A stretch of 64,000 bases of DNA, from positions 32,218,556 through 32,282,555 of the forward strand of contig CAIIXF020000001.1 of the NCBI GenBank assembly GCA_903813345.2. The letters are read 5' to 3'. Each line of letters begins with the position of its first letter. Within the stretch, counting starts at the first letter, position 1. Below are positions 36,901 to 47,967 of this stretch, piece after piece. The position numbers and the translations under genes are program-made. The notes beneath the pieces are model-generated. The model did no database searches. It was not told where the DNA came from and saw nothing but the letters and a program-made list of their open reading frames with translations. The DNA is from Owenia fusiformis. Taxonomy: Eukaryota > Annelida > Polychaeta > Sabellida > Oweniidae.

Positions 36901-38732
36901 AGCAGTAGGAGATGTCAACTTAAATATTGAAAGCTTCAGTTCCTTATCTACATACTCATGTTATCTACAGAGCATCCTGTCTTAATGAGTACTAATGAGT
37001 AGTTACTTACAGATATTTCTTGTAATAATTGTAGGAGTTAAAACGCAAGCCTGGAGACCTGATGCCTCAGATACTTGAGAACATGACCCTCATTGCTACG
37101 AAGAACAAATCTAATATTGAGAAGGCGCTTGCCTCCTTCATGGAAATATGCTCCCAGGAAGTATGTACTGTCATAATAGTTACACAGTATCTGGGCTTGG
37201 ATTTATCAGTATTGAATGAATTTAGTTGACCTGATATTGGAAGATAGTAGCTCCAGTAATATCATCTTTATGTAGACCAGTGATTATAGATATTAGCAAT
37301 TATAAACCAACGTTTAATACAATACTTCCGCTACCATACTTCCTAGTTGAAGTTGGATGGTGTACCTTTCAATACAAGTCTATAAAATATACTTTTACAT
37401 GTATATCTTAAACAAACCATTTTATGGGTATGATTAGCAGCAGGCAATTTTCTGTTACCAAAATCGCCTGTAGTTTTTATTAGGAACTGTTTCCATGTTA
37501 AGATTAAAATTTCCTTCAACTGATGCATATTATTGATTCTATTTTCTCTTCACAGAGGGATCATGTTGGTGCTCTGTATGGGATGGCAGCAGCATATATG
37601 GTAATGAAGCAGACACCTAGAGCCAGGAACCAACTGAAGAGAGTCACCAAGGCCAACTGGACAATGACAGTAAATACATTCATTAATGTAACATTGTATT
37701 TGGATATCTATCTGAAATTGGAATTGTGATTTACTTAGTCAAAGAAATTGAAAATATTATTATTGTATTGAAAGTATTTGCATTAGACCTAATGATTTGA
37801 AAAGCATTGATATATGTGTGTTTCTGACTAGCTATCATGTTAATGTGTTATAACCACTGCAGTTATATAACAATGGTACACTATCAGACTATTTTCCCAT
37901 GGTTACATTATTGTCTCTATGGTTACAGGAGGCAGAGGACCTAGAGAAGAGTTGGTTACTGCTGTCTGATATGTTCATCCAAACTGGCAAGTTTGACATG
38001 GCCACGGAGCTGCTAAAGCGCTGCTTGCAGCATAATAAGGTACAAGAAGGGGAAAGAAGACTTATACCAAGTCTCTGGTTTCAACATTGTTCTTGTGTTG
38101 ATAGACATGTTTTGCCAAGAGAAGAACCTACTGATGGGTCACAATTTGAAATTATTTTGGATATTTACTCATGTATACTGTCATTTTCCTCATTTTGAGC
38201 ATTATTTCTTATTGCCTACATATTTACACTTTGCATGTTATTATAGTCTTGCACAAAAGCATATGAGTACATGGGACACATTATGGAAAAGGAACAGTCA
38301 TACAAGGATGCCGCTAAGAACTATGAAATGGCTTGGAAGTATGGAAACAAAAACAGTCCAAATATAGGTAAGTTCATGATTTGCCATTTACATTAAAATG
38401 AACCATTTTCATTATAAAAGCAAAGCGCAACTAAATATTAAAAGTTGTTCAAAAATAGACACTGCTTGAACTGACCATTAAACATGCATAAATTGGAAGA
38501 ACATGTAGGGCTATCATTCTTTTACATAGACAGGTTTAATGGTACAATATCTGAATATTGTTTATTTATGATATATGCGATTTCAGGTTACAAGCTAGGA
38601 TTCAACTACCTGAAGGCTCGTAGGTTTGTTGATGCCATAGATATCTGTCACCATGTGCTTAAAGGACATCCAAACTATCCTAAAATACGCAAAGACATTC
38701 TTGATAAAGCTAGAGCCAGTCTACGCGTGTAA
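12972..38732 (+). CDS. TTC21B: TTC21B / IFT139, IFT-A complex TPR subunit
   Basis: Complete gene, 31 coding exons, 1439 residues. Exons: 12972-12998, 13402-13531, 13873-13983, 14364-14428, 14766-14867, 15124-15212, 20980-21177, 23115-23199, 23437-23535, 24779-24971, 26383-26480, 27690-27797, 28248-28340, 29271-29400, 30142-30227, 30385-30574, 30978-31329, 31531-31767, 31945-32033, 33209-33401, 33761-33863, 34285-34395, 34632-34864, 35112-35270, 35847-36206, 36555-36615, 37035-37160, 37556-37669, 37929-38039, 38247-38367, 38587-38732. All junctions are GT-AG and phases agree throughout. Conserved blocks include [10 protein letters not shown] near the N-terminus, [69 protein letters not shown] and the C-terminal [17 protein letters not shown]. 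The protein is a TPR solenoid of the IFT-A complex for retrograde ciliary transport. Vertebrate TTC21B is about 1316 residues; exon 25 accounts for the excess. The ATG context (gacATGG) is good. An older undivided TTC21A/B ancestor is the alternative name. Confidence 0.96.
13145..13272. repeat. Short hairpin repeat family, copy 1 (intron 1)
   Basis: About 125 bp beginning 'tatgtcaccacctcaagtg' and ending 'aagtggtgacattttgcatg', so the ends are roughly inverted. Related copies are at 15255-15385 (intron 6) and 34064-34175 (intron 21). It is a non-coding MITE or SINE-like family. Confidence 0.6.
15255..15385. repeat. Short hairpin repeat family, copy 2 (intron 6)
   Basis: Begins 'tatgtcactaccagaagtgg' and ends 'caggtggtgacattttgcat'. 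It lies directly before the 4.4-kb satellite element. The open frame 14935-15372 partly covers exon 6 and this repeat and is not itself a gene. Confidence 0.6.
15410..19816. mobile_element. 4.4-kb TIR-bounded AATATTCATGAA satellite element in TTC21B intron 6
   Basis: A perfect 16-bp inverted repeat bounds the block: ATCCCCGGCGAAATGA at 15410-15425 and its reverse complement at 19801-19816. From 15.4 to 17.9 kb, basic 'ttcttgaaatattcatga' motifs are organised into higher-order units of about 490-510 bp. The landmark 'gaaatacaatttggactcat' recurs near 15549, 15947, 16439, 16949 and 17460. A partial internal end ('ccccagcgaaatggcattga') lies near 17969. From 18.2 to 19.7 kb a second family recurs: 'attcttcaaatattcttcaa', 'gtggtgaaaaaatgaagaat', 'atctaagaacatatt'. 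There is no long open frame, so mobilisation would need an outside transposase. Confidence 0.8.
21290..22950. mobile_element. Transposon-like repeat with internal ~165-bp tandem units (intron 7)
   Basis: Starts 'tatgtccccaccacatagtg', then a CCGT/CTGT microsatellite (about 21330-21400), then about six diverged units of 'gccattttggattttccgtc', 'cttgtctacgcatttt', 'caggtgaaccgtttggtaga' and 'ttttcagggatgattcttag'. It ends 'cataagtggggacattttg', inverted relative to the start. There is no transposase. Confidence 0.65.
23030..23072 (+). repeat. Partial duplicate of TTC21B exon 8 in the upstream intron
   Basis: The sequence 'ggaatatatcatacttctct', 'actttgtagggagggaaact' is a diverged copy of the 3' part of exon 8 (23151-23194), about 119 bp upstream. 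It contains an in-frame stop-like change (TTTGTAG is shared with the true exon in another frame) and lacks a clean donor, so it is probably not spliced in. Confidence 0.65.
25080..25480. repeat. ~120-140-bp diverged tandem repeat (intron 10)
   Basis: Three diverged units with 'gagctgattaactttttggc', 'agccatcttgttttctggtg' and 'gccatttcagaattttttta'. It resembles in style the other 'gccatttt' repeat blocks in this window. Confidence 0.5.
25740..25861 (+). repeat. SINE/LINE 3'-tail-like sequence ending in (AAACT)n
   Basis: A compact hairpin 'aagcccaaggtgggctgggt' is followed by 100 bp ending 'ataaactaaactaaactaaa'. A related segment, 'aagcctgatgtgggctgggt', lies near 58866. A shared tail with a terminal short repeat is typical of non-LTR retrotransposons. 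The family is not assigned. Confidence 0.5.
26510..27425 (+). mobile_element. Transposon-like repeat of the 'accgaacgaagttcg' family, copy 1 (intron 11)
   Basis: Begins 'ttatccgaccgaacgaagtt', 'cgagggggatatagaaaagc', then a CCGT/CGTT run, then about five diverged 130-150-bp units ('aaatggcggccattttt', 'ggatttggatcaaattttat'). It ends 'ttcggtgggatttgctactc'. Inverted copies of the same ends bound the block at 55736-56372. Open frames across it are repeat artefacts. Confidence 0.7.
28448..29145. mobile_element. Hairpin MITE in TTC21B intron 13
   Basis: Terminal inverted repeats: TCTCAAACAGCAT at 28448-28460 and its complement ending at 29145, extended by about 110 bp of 'acagtgctggacagcactgt' and 'aaacagtgccatatagcgct', which are themselves locally palindromic. 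An inner inverted pair, 'cactggtcagtatcaa' / 'ttgatactgaccagtg', lies at about 28638 and 28933. There is no coding capacity. Confidence 0.8.
32011..33088 (+). repeat. 54-bp minisatellite made of an exon end plus its splice donor
   Basis: About 20 units of 54 bp: 'agcattagatacagacacac', 'cyagtaagtggatcatatgc', 'atgtgggttgtagt'. The first unit contains the 3' end of TTC21B exon 19 (to 32033) and its donor; nearly every later unit repeats the coding-like GCATTAGATACAGACACACC and the donor-like AGTAAGT. Unit length is a multiple of three, so the array is open for long stretches on both strands. Use of the second donor would read AGT AAG TGG ATC ATA TGC ATG and then TAG at 32054. Confidence 0.9.
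34064..34175. repeat. Short hairpin repeat family, copy 3 (intron 21)
   Basis: Begins 'ttcgccaccacaagtgatgg' and ends 'cagatggcgacaaatcc', related to the copies at 13145-13272 and 15255-15385 but more diverged. Confidence 0.45.
35847..36206 (+). other. TTC21B: TTC21B exon 25: Pro/Ser-rich symmetric cassette exon
   Basis: 360 nt encoding about 120 residues, with [23 protein letters not shown] and [10 protein letters not shown], then a charged stretch [15 protein letters not shown] and basic PRKRFIKK. It enters and leaves in the same phase (2), so skipping it joins exon 24 to exon 26 in frame. Vertebrate TTC21B has only a few residues between the matching GGEVFE and TAEKLLK blocks. It is probably a disordered loop insert between TPRs. 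Confidence 0.8.
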
Positions 38733-39240
38733 CTCACAGGGGTAAATAATTACAATCACATTGTAATTGCATGTCATGCATCCTTTTGGACAGAAAGAAG
38801 CTGCATATAAATTGTAATGAAATAGTGAAGTAAATTGAGTCTAGAGGAATTAAAGATCAGGCTTGTATTGCTCCATGGTACAAGGCGAGATCTACATGTA
38901 GACCTGTTTAATATGTGGAATTCATCTACCATTTAACTTCACTGTTCATTATTCCTCATGTTCATCACATCCCTATTTATGTGTCGGCTCAATCTATGGC
39001 TTTATTTCAAATTGAATCTCTTGTGTGAAAAAATGAGAAGAATCCGTCCTATTATAATGAAATGAAATATGCTCTGCCAAGTGTACATACATGTATTTCT
39101 ATGTTAGGTAAATATTAAAAAATATAATCCACATGTATATTTATCGTGCAAATGTTGCACATTTTATTTTAAACTGTAATGATGTATAAAGTATTTGTAC
39201 ATAAAAATATTTAAAATACAAAAAATAATCAATAAAATGC
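38733..39240 (+). other. TTC21B: TTC21B 3' UTR with candidate poly(A) signal
   Basis: AT-rich sequence after the TAA stop. A candidate AATAAA signal is at 39231-39236. An earlier ATTAAA-like site is possible, and transcript data would be needed to choose. Confidence 0.45.
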
Positions 39241-40036
39241 TGATTTGTTGTATAACAAGAACATGTGTTACATATTGTGTTACACCATTGAATTGCATTT
39301 AAAATTCCAAATTTTTCAAGAGAAAGGGATTCACAGAAGATCATAGACACACGTACATGTAATTGTAGTCAGTAGCATGTCTTACTCTTGAGGAAAAAAA
39401 TATGCTTGAAAAACGTCCATCTCCTTGAAATGCTTACTAATACACAAATAACAAGCTCTGAGAATGTACATTAACCTCTTGACTACCTGGAGTGATGAGA
39501 TTTCTCGTCACCTCAAAAATGACCTTGAAACCCAGAGTGACGAGAAAATCCGTCACAAAGAAATGATCTCTGCCGTCTAATTTTAATTAGTTGAGCATTT
39601 AAAGATGTATAGGTATGTAGTAGAATGTCAAAAGGTGGCAAAAATGAAAAATTCCCTGGTTTCAACCGATTTTAGAGCCTGGGATTCAAGAGGTTAAGTT
39701 TTGCTGACATGTACACCTATGGCTGGTCTGTTTGTGAGCTGATCTACAACCAATAGGTCATTTATAGTATCTGTCTTGGGAGCAACAATTACCAATCAAA
39801 CAATGAAACTAAGAATATATGATGTGTAAGTTGAGCAACTGTGTGTGACTAGGACTTGAGGTAAATATGGTATATAGCAGTTCTCTTCCAACCTGATTAA
39901 ATGCTGCAAGCCATCATGAAATGTTAACAATGATACTCCAGCGATATAAAAAACTGTCACTCCATAATCATGCAGTTTGCTGTAAACAGTCCCAATAAAC
40001 TCAAGTTGACAATTCACTTTTCAGAGTCGTATTGTT

Positions 40037-43000
40037 TTAGTAGTTAGCACAGATATGATATGATTTTGGGGATAATGGCAGTGAATTTTTGGCTGGAGTA
40101 AAATCAAAATTTTTAGAATTTTCTGCAAATGTAACTTTCAGATTTTTGAAAACATTTCCAAAGAACATCAGGAGCTCCATCCTAGCAAGGCTCTCCCCTG
40201 GACACAGCCGAGGTCCAAGTCCAAATGTAATCACAGTTTCTTGTCGAAATACCTCTCCTGCAGGATCTAAAAACCTGCAATATAAATAATTTCATTCAAT
40301 TTTAAATCTTCAAAAGGGGTTAATGTGAGGCTATAAACTACCTCAAAACTCTCCTGTTGACAGACATAAATCTTAACAAACATTATGGAGAACAAACATC
40401 CAGTAAAATAACATAATTTCAACATCTGCAAATAAGACTGCACTGACCTTGTTGGGTCAAATTCCATTGGTCTTTCCCAGTACCTTGGGTCAAGGTGGTA
40501 GCTCCAGAGGCAGAAAAACACATTCACTCCCTCAGGTATATTGTGTCCTGAAAACATTTCATTGAATGAAAATATTTTTTAATTGTTCTTGTGGTTGACT
40601 TCGTGTTTAACATTAAAAATTAAACATTTGAAATTATTATTATCCCATCGAACTAAGTTCAGAGGGATATAGGGAACACCTCCATCCATCTGTCCTTGCG
40701 TATGTCCGTCTGTTCGATAACTCAAATACCGTTCACCCTATTTTGTTAATATTTTGTACACATGTGCCCTTTGGGAGTTCTAATCGAAAATCAATTTTCA
40801 AAAATTGTAATTTCAATATGTTTTAAGAGTAAAAAAGTTATACAGGACAATTAGCTAGAAAAGATATTTAAGAAATGAATGGCAGCCATCTTGAAAAATG
40901 GCTGCCTTTACGTGCCATTTTACGATTTTTGCTGTAACTTGAAAAGTAGTGGAGTGATTTTGTTCATATTTGGTATGTGAATACTAGAATCATTAGTAGG
41001 CCACCATTTTGAAAAATGGCCACCATTTTTATGTGTGTTATAATATTTATCATTTTTTACAATACCTCAAAAAGTAGTGGAGCGATTTTGTTCATATTTG
41101 ATGTGTGAATACTGTAAGCATGGCACGTTGTCTAATAACACTTTTGAGAGTAGCTGGCCATTTTGAAAATGGCCACCATTTTTACTTGTGTTATTTTACA
41201 TTTTTTACTATAACTCAAAAGTAATAGAGCGATTTTGTTCATATTTGATATGTGAATACTCATTAGCATGGCAAACTGTTTTATGACATTTTTGGTAGTA
41301 GGCGGCCATTTAAAAGATGACTGACATTTACATGTACGTGTGTGCGTTTTTTTTTTTAATTTTTAAATTTTATATGTGCCTACTTAAAAGCATATTACTT
41401 TTTCTGATGACAATTGACTTGCACTAAGTGATGTCACATTCATGAGGTCAGTCATGAGTGATTTTCAAAGGTGTAAATACAAAGTACAATGTCATACTGC
41501 ATTTGCATGCGTTTTTGCTAGATAGACTGATCTAATGATGGAAAAATTGTATCAAAATCCTTTGTGCCATTGTATGCCCCTTTAATCAATCTTTTAAATT
41601 ACTTTTGTCTTACCTTGAATTGTAGTATTCTTTCTTGCCCTATTAGGTGCAAATGTTGAAATGTTACTGCATCTCTGTATTTCCAGTACAGTTGCTTCAA
41701 GATATGGACATCTCTTCCTATCTTGCCATCTTATGTTTTCATCTTCCTTGAAGCTGGTCCTCAGTTCACTTTGGAGCTTGTTCTGGGGAGTGATGAGAAA
41801 GGTTGATTTGATAAACATTGATTCTGGGTCTAACTGAAGGTGAACAAGTCTATAAAGGACAAACTCATTATCTATTAACAGGTCATTGGCAAGGGTAAGA
41901 ACTCTTCAACATTTATATTTAATTCCATAATTCAGAGTACTCATTAAATATAACAAAACTAGAACAGATATGGAGTAGCAAATTGCAACAAACAAAGCAT
42001 GAGAAATGACCAGGCTAAAGAATCATCTCTTTTTGGCAAAATCTACACCAAAGTGAGAATTATAAATTCTTTTTTGAGAAGAGATCCTATGACTGAAACT
42101 CATTATCCCATCGAACAAAGTTCGGACAGATATAGGGAAGGCCTCCATCCGTACATCCATCTTTACATCCATACGTTGGTCCATCCGTCCAGGCGATAAC
42201 TCAAATACTGTTTGCCGGATTTCGTTTATATTTTGTACAAATGTGCCCTATGGGAGTACAATTGTTCTGCTTAAAAATCAATTTTCAAAATGGCTGCTCG
42301 TTTAAAAATGGCAGCCATTTTAGTGCCGATTTTACAGTAATTTAGGTACTGTTTATAAAACTGTAATAGCAATATGGTTAAATGTAAAAAGTTATATAGG
42401 ACATTAATTATTAAGCTAGAAAAGTAGGTATTAAAGAAATACATGGCAGCCATCTTGAAAATGGCTGCCTTTACACGTCATTTTACGATTTTTACTGTAA
42501 CTTGAAAAGTAGTGGAGCGATTTTGTTCATATTTGATATGTGAATACTATAAGCATGGTGCACTGTCTAATGACACTTTTGGTAGTTGGCGGCCATTTTT
42601 TAAAATGGCAACCGTTTTTACGTATTATACTTTAACTTGAAATAGTGAAGCGATTTTGTTCATATTTGATATGTGAATACTCGTGAGTCTTGCATAACGA
42701 CACTTAGGTGAGTAGGTGGGAGTAGGTGGCCATTTTGAAAAATGACTGCCATTTTTATATTTTTTACTATAACTCGAAAAGTGAATACTATAAGCATGGC
42801 ACGTTGTCTAATAACACTTTTGAGAGTAGCTGGCCCTTTTTGAAAATGGCCACCATTTTACTGTGTTATTTTACATTTTTTACGATAACTAAAAAAAGTA
42901 CTAGAGCGATTTTGTTCATATGTGAATACTCATTATTTTAAATATAAATTGCTATAAGTTGTTTGTAAAAATGCCAGCGATGGGCTTTGCTATGCTTTGG

Positions 43001-46000
43001 TGTTGCTGTTGTCTAGTTAGCCGAGATACAATTACTCAGAAAAATTCTATTTCTTCAGAAAAATGGGGGCCATTTTGTACCTTTTGCATTCGTTTGACTT
43101 CACTTCTTAAAAGAGAGCTTCGTCTTCACTCTTTCAAACTAAAATAAACCTGTGAACTCACTGCGCCAATCAGTGTTCGTCGGCCAAATTTGACCGACGT
43201 TCTATATATGGTCATTCCTTCTGACGTCATTGTTGAGCTCGGAATTGACCAATGACATGCGCATATTTAATTAGCACGCATTTGGCGTGTGTTTCTTCAA
43301 GCTTGCTGACTGATGGAAGAAAGGTCAGAGCGTAGGTCAGAAGTGATTTATTACACAAACTGTCACCGGTACCCGTTGTGTGGGCGGGGCTACTAAACTG
43401 TAATATGGTCTCTACTAGGCGGAGTGTAGTTTAACTAGACTCTGCGTGCATGGTAGCCATTTTGAAGTGTTGCTTGTATTTTTCTCATCAAGAAAGATGT
43501 AATGAACGAACAGATGGATGAATGAACAGATGGAAGAAGGGTTCTGTCTATCCCTCTTGAACTTCTGTGGTGGGATAATTGCAATTTTAAAATATCCAGT
43601 TCAATATTAGCCTCACCTGTATGTTAGGGTTCTTAGCTAGTAGGGCAAGTCCCCACAATGTAGTGAGGCCAGTAGTGTCAAACCCTGCAGTTATCACATT
43701 AACAAATGACCACTGGAGATCTTTATCACTCAGTAGTTGACCGTCATTGTCTTCTTCCTGTTCAATCAAGACCTTATCTATGACATCACGAGGTTTTGTT
43801 ACATCTTCCAATGTTGATCTGTGCTCATCTATGAACCTTTGTACTAGTTCCAATAACCAGTTGTTGCAATCTTCAATTGTTTTTCTATTTTTATGAGGTA
43901 GAAGTCTTAATACAGGGAACAGGTCCAAATACAGCAAGGTGACATAAGCACGGAATCTTGTGTCAACATTATGCATTATTGTCAAGAATTCTTTGTCATC
44001 AGGAGTATAATGTTTATTAAACAAAATATGGAATGTGATATTCATGACGCTGCACATAACAATTTCTTTGGGGTCAAAGCCAACTTTTGGCTGCTGCTTG
44101 AAGCTCTGTAGGACATTGAGGGTTTCTTGTAGTATCTTCTGCTCCAGGACAACTTGCATTTCCCCCCTTAGTCTCAGGGCAGAAAGGAACAGTTTGCGCT
44201 TTAGCTTACACTTTGTGTTGTAATCACTGATGAATATACCTGCAACAACACATTCATATTATATAATATTATATAAGAAGTAATATTGTCAACCTTCTGA
44301 ATACAGGACTTCAGAGGAAAAGGTTATTCTTGTAGCCCTGCATTCAAAGGATTTCTTATGTTTATCAAACCTATTGCTGAAAGGGACTGCATCGTCTTTT
44401 GCGCTCCCACCTACAGTAGTTGGGTTTCCACTTTCCACCTACCACACCATGTAGGATCTGCTTTTGATTTATCTTGCATAATTATTGCCAGAAACTATTT
44501 TTCCCAGTAGTTGTAACTGGGACAAATCACGTAAAAAGAATACCAGTATGAGTTTCCAAAAATCAAATTGTAGGCAAAGTGTACTGGACATAATTATGAT
44601 CTCAATATATTTTTTATCTGTCAATTCAGTTTACCAATGAAAATGAAAATGTATTTCACAAATGTGTTGCCTTAATCATACTGTGACGCAATCCAAAGAC
44701 AGTGATAAGAGCCCAAACCGTTACAAACCCTAATCTAATTATATTTGTCATTTTACATTACCATTATTGCGGTCTCCGCCATAGTTGAGGTTAGCAGCAT
44801 AAAGGTTTGGTCTATCTGCAAAGTCTAGACCTTTGGTTAGCATACCCTCCTTCAGTCCATCCTTTGATGAGACCATCACTATTGAAGTTTGACCCATAGC
44901 TAGTGTGAAAACATCCCCATATACCTTGTTGAAGCCTCTTACAACCTATAATACATATCGAACCTCCATTGATGTCATGGCTATTATAGTAGATGCATTC
45001 AAGTTTGTGATGGATGTATGTGACATTATCCCACCCTAAGTGCTTTATATGATTGTATTATAGCATTGTATAACTGTAATAAAAATCCAACACTCATCGT
45101 ATAAGACTCTTGAGAATGATATACAACTCCTGGATAGCGTATACAACTCCTGGGCAGCGTATACAACTCTTCGACTTGATATATCAATGATATAAACAAC
45201 TGCTGAATTTAGATTAACCTTTTATCTATCAAAGATTAGGGTGGGATAATAAGATAATATAATGGTTGATTCTGTATATCGTTATACTCTCGTAAGTATA
45301 TGATATATTCACTCGTGAATATATCATATAGCTCACTTGAGTATAAACATGATATATTTAGAGGTTATGTCACTATGACGTGAAATATGCCTGAGTTCTC
45401 CCAATATAGGCCGACCTTGGGAGGCTCTATATTTGGGCAAGAACGAAGGCATATTTCACGTCATAGTGACATAACTGATGTATTACATGCCTTTGTTCCC
45501 ATGGTTACTTTGTATCAATGACGTGACGCCATGATATTATCATGGTTATTAAAGAAATCTAATATCAAAACGAGGTAAGCGGGCTATATCAGGGTAATCG
45601 GGCAATATCGGTGGATATAGCTCGCTAACTTTCCCATTGACTTCCATACAAATGCTTCGCTAGGTATGTAATACATATATATATATACAGAATCGACCAT
45701 TATATAACCTCATCATATATCGATGAATGTAATATACTGTACATGTACTTTTATACACACATAAACTTCTTGATAAATCACTTAAGACTATTATTGCAGT
45801 TTTTTATTCTCATATCTGAAGATACACACCTCATGCATGTGTGTTCCTTTGCCCAGAGCTATAAACGTATTTATAAGTTCAAGGTAGCCAGGTCCCTTTG
45901 GAAGGTGAGGTCTGTTATAAAGCTTGCTACAGACAATTACAACACATATGACCATTGTTGCTACAATTCCTGCTGTGGACATGGCATAACGAGCCGTTTC

Positions 46001-46027
46001 TGCCAACAGGGGTTGTTCCATGTTCAT
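40037..46027 (-). CDS. Cytochrome P450 monooxygenase, CYP2-clan-like
   Basis: Minus strand, six coding exons, 503 residues: 46027-45830, 44945-44762, 44239-43617, 41782-41614, 40547-40448, 40274-40037. All are GT-AG with matching phases. A hydrophobic N-terminal anchor (STAGIVATMVICVVIVCSKL) precedes the Pro-rich hinge RPHLPKGPGYLELI. The I-helix is AGFDTTG, the K-helix ExxR is EIQR, the PERF-like motif is FDPTRFLD, and the heme-binding loop is FGLGPRLCPGE with the axial Cys. YGDVFTLAMG and DYNTKCKLKRKLF fit microsomal P450s of the CYP2 clan (CYP1/2/17 type). It should be an ER-membrane heme monooxygenase that takes electrons from P450 reductase. Substrate and exact CYP family cannot be told. 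It converges on TTC21B, with about 0.8 kb between the TTC21B poly(A) signal and this stop codon. All key residues are present. Confidence 0.95.
40640..41400 (+). repeat. 'atcccatcgaactaagttc' repeat, copy in P450 intron 5
   Basis: Starts 'attatcccatcgaactaagt', 'tcagagggatatagggaaca', then diverged units of about 130-150 bp with 'agtggagcgattttgttcat', 'atttgatatgtgaatac' and 'gaaaatggccaccattttt'. It is related in design to the block at 26510-27425. Its right boundary is unclear. Confidence 0.55.
42096..43580 (+). repeat. 'atcccatcgaacaaagttc' repeat, copy in P450 intron 3
   Basis: Starts 'ttatcccatcgaacaaagtt', 'cggacagatatagggaaggc', continues with the same internal units as 40640-41400, and ends 'tatccctcttgaacttctgt', 'ggtgggataattg'. 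Thus start and end are roughly inverted. From about 42950 to 43490 it contains unrelated sequence, possibly another insertion. Confidence 0.55.
45258..45704. mobile_element. Hairpin MITE in P450 intron 1
   Basis: Ends are inverted copies of TATAATGGTYGATTCTGTATAT (45258-45279 and 45683-45704). Inside is a long perfect palindrome pair, 'gttatgtcactatgacgtga' at about 45364 and its complement near 45458, separated by 'ccaatataggccgacc'-type sequence. There is no coding capacity. Confidence 0.75.
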
Positions 46028-46760
46028 GTTGTGATCAAAGACCTGCCTGTGATGGTATTCTAAATAGTAAACAAACTTAGCATTTATATGTGCATATTTA
46101 GTCTTACATCAGACCCCTCAACCCCCTCCTCCCTCAAACACGGAGGTGAATACTAATGGAGAGGGGACATGGGTCAAGACTATAGAAAACTAATACATTC
46201 AGATTTTTTGCAGATCATTGATGTGTAGACATGTTGAGCTTATATCAATGTATATATGTAGCAAATGTTGAATGTACGTATTTAGAAGGACAAAAGTAGA
46301 ACTTCTATGATTCTCGGATGTGCACAATAACAGACACTTCCGGATTTGATAAATTACAATAACAATCTACACATCTAGACAAATATGGGGAAATACCTTT
46401 ACAGGTGACTCAGAAATTAAATTTAATATATAATGCACACGACTAAATGGTTGTCACTTTCAAACATTCAGCTTTTGTTGATTCATTGATGAATATAATA
46501 AACTCTTGAAGAAATATCTTCACCTTTGTATTGGAGGTCTTCGAAAAGGAGGAAATAAAATTTGGGCGATAATAGAAAAAAATATTCGTGGCTCCAGATT
46601 TTTACCATATTTTGCATCAAAATGCAGGTAAATATATATTCATATAACTAATATGTATCCATATATATTTGTTATTTTAAAGTGTATATAGACCATATAA
46701 GCATTACTACACATTATTATGGACTAAAGTCCATTTCATCTTCAATGTTTTATTTTCATA
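46028..46760. other. P450 upstream region, no gene recognised
   Basis: No exon-like sequence. The P450 promoter and 5' UTR should be here but no core promoter motif stands out. Confidence 0.35.
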
Positions 46761-47152
46761 AAGGACGATTCTCGGTTTGGAGAACAGTCTCCTGGGCTAA
46801 TAATTTTTTTCATGAAAAATATAGAAATATTGCCCAAATTAAACTATGAATATTCAAAAGAGGACATTTAAATCTACAAGATGTAAAAATAACAAATTGG
46901 TCTGAAGCAGGGATAATGCTCAATTAGACCGATTCAATAAAATACGAGTCTCGATTTGGGGAAAGAAGTTCATCAGTGTACTGCGCTAATATTTTTTTGC
47001 GAAAAATCTAGAAATATTACCCAAATTAAATTATGACTATTCAAAAGAAGACATTTAAATCTATATTATGTAAAAAAGTCAATTTTGTCCGAAGCAGGGA
47101 TAATGGTCATTTAGATTGATGATCTTCATTCTCCAAACCGAGAATCGTCCTT
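46761..47152. mobile_element. TIR element with internal direct duplication
   Basis: Inverted ends AAGGACGATTCTCGGTTTGG (46761) and its complement to 47152. Internally, a segment of about 200 bp ('gaaatattgcccaaattaaa', 'aagaggacatttaaatctac', 'gaagcagggataatg') is present twice in direct orientation. A related shorter element lies at 58534-58748. Confidence 0.75.
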
Positions 47153-47414
47153 TTGAAAAAGTAAAAAACTTATGAAAAACAAGAAGAAATTGATAGAATT
47201 TCAAATGCAAAAGACCACTGTGCTGTAAGTGTTGTGAATAGAAAATATATTCATGCTAATGACATTTGTGCATCTTTGATTGCTTGTAATTTGGCTTATA
47301 AAATGTGTGGCCTCTTATACATTTATTCTGGTGACCATACCGATATTACCATGTGTCTTACTCACTTCAAGAGCCATGTTCGATTTTGAAACTTATGGCT
47401 CTCGAACGGGGACA

Positions 47415-47913
47415 TGGACAGCTGAACAATAAACACGAATTTTGTCGATCAGCGTCGATCAGCGCCTTACCTTTGTTCTCTGACTATGTCATACATCATT
47501 ATCATCCTTCCGTGCAAGTATTGGAGCGCTGAAGTACTTCCTTTTCGATCAAGACTTGTTTTGTTAGTCGAGTGAGTGTTTTTTTCTGCCAAATTCCAAT
47601 ATGGCATTTTCTGCTCGGACATTTTCGTAAATCTCCGGAGGTTGTCCGAACCTAACTCATTCTCAAAATTCATTTCGTTCGTTGCGTATCTCGCTCCTAG
47701 CAAACCGCCATATTGGAAATGGATCGAAAAAAGCATTCACTCGATGAAGAATTTACAAGTCTTGATCGAAAAAGAAGTATTTCAGCGCCCCAATACTTGC
47801 ACGGATTGATGATACCGATGGAAGACACAGTTAGAGACCAAAAGTAAGCCACTGATCGACGCTGATCGACTCAATTCGTGTTTCAAGGGTCACTATGTAT
47901 TATTCAGCTGCCC
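47415..47913. mobile_element. Hairpin element, ~0.5 kb, upstream of P450
   Basis: Inverted arms of more than 150 bp: 'acagctgaacaataaacacg', 'tcgatcagcgtcgatcagcg' on the left and their complements on the right (near 47850-47913), with 'ttccaatatggcattttctg' / 'ccatattggaaatggatcg' closer to the centre. The right arm has about 15 extra bases. Overlapping 77-89-codon frames on the two strands are mirror artefacts. Confidence 0.7.
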
Positions 47914-47967
47914 AAGTGCGCCGTGGGAAAGCTACTATATCAAAATCCACATAGCTTTCGCAGTAAG

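Noticed and set aside
45743-46063. Plus-strand frame of 106 codons
   Set aside because: It is the antisense shadow of P450 exon 1 on the minus strand.
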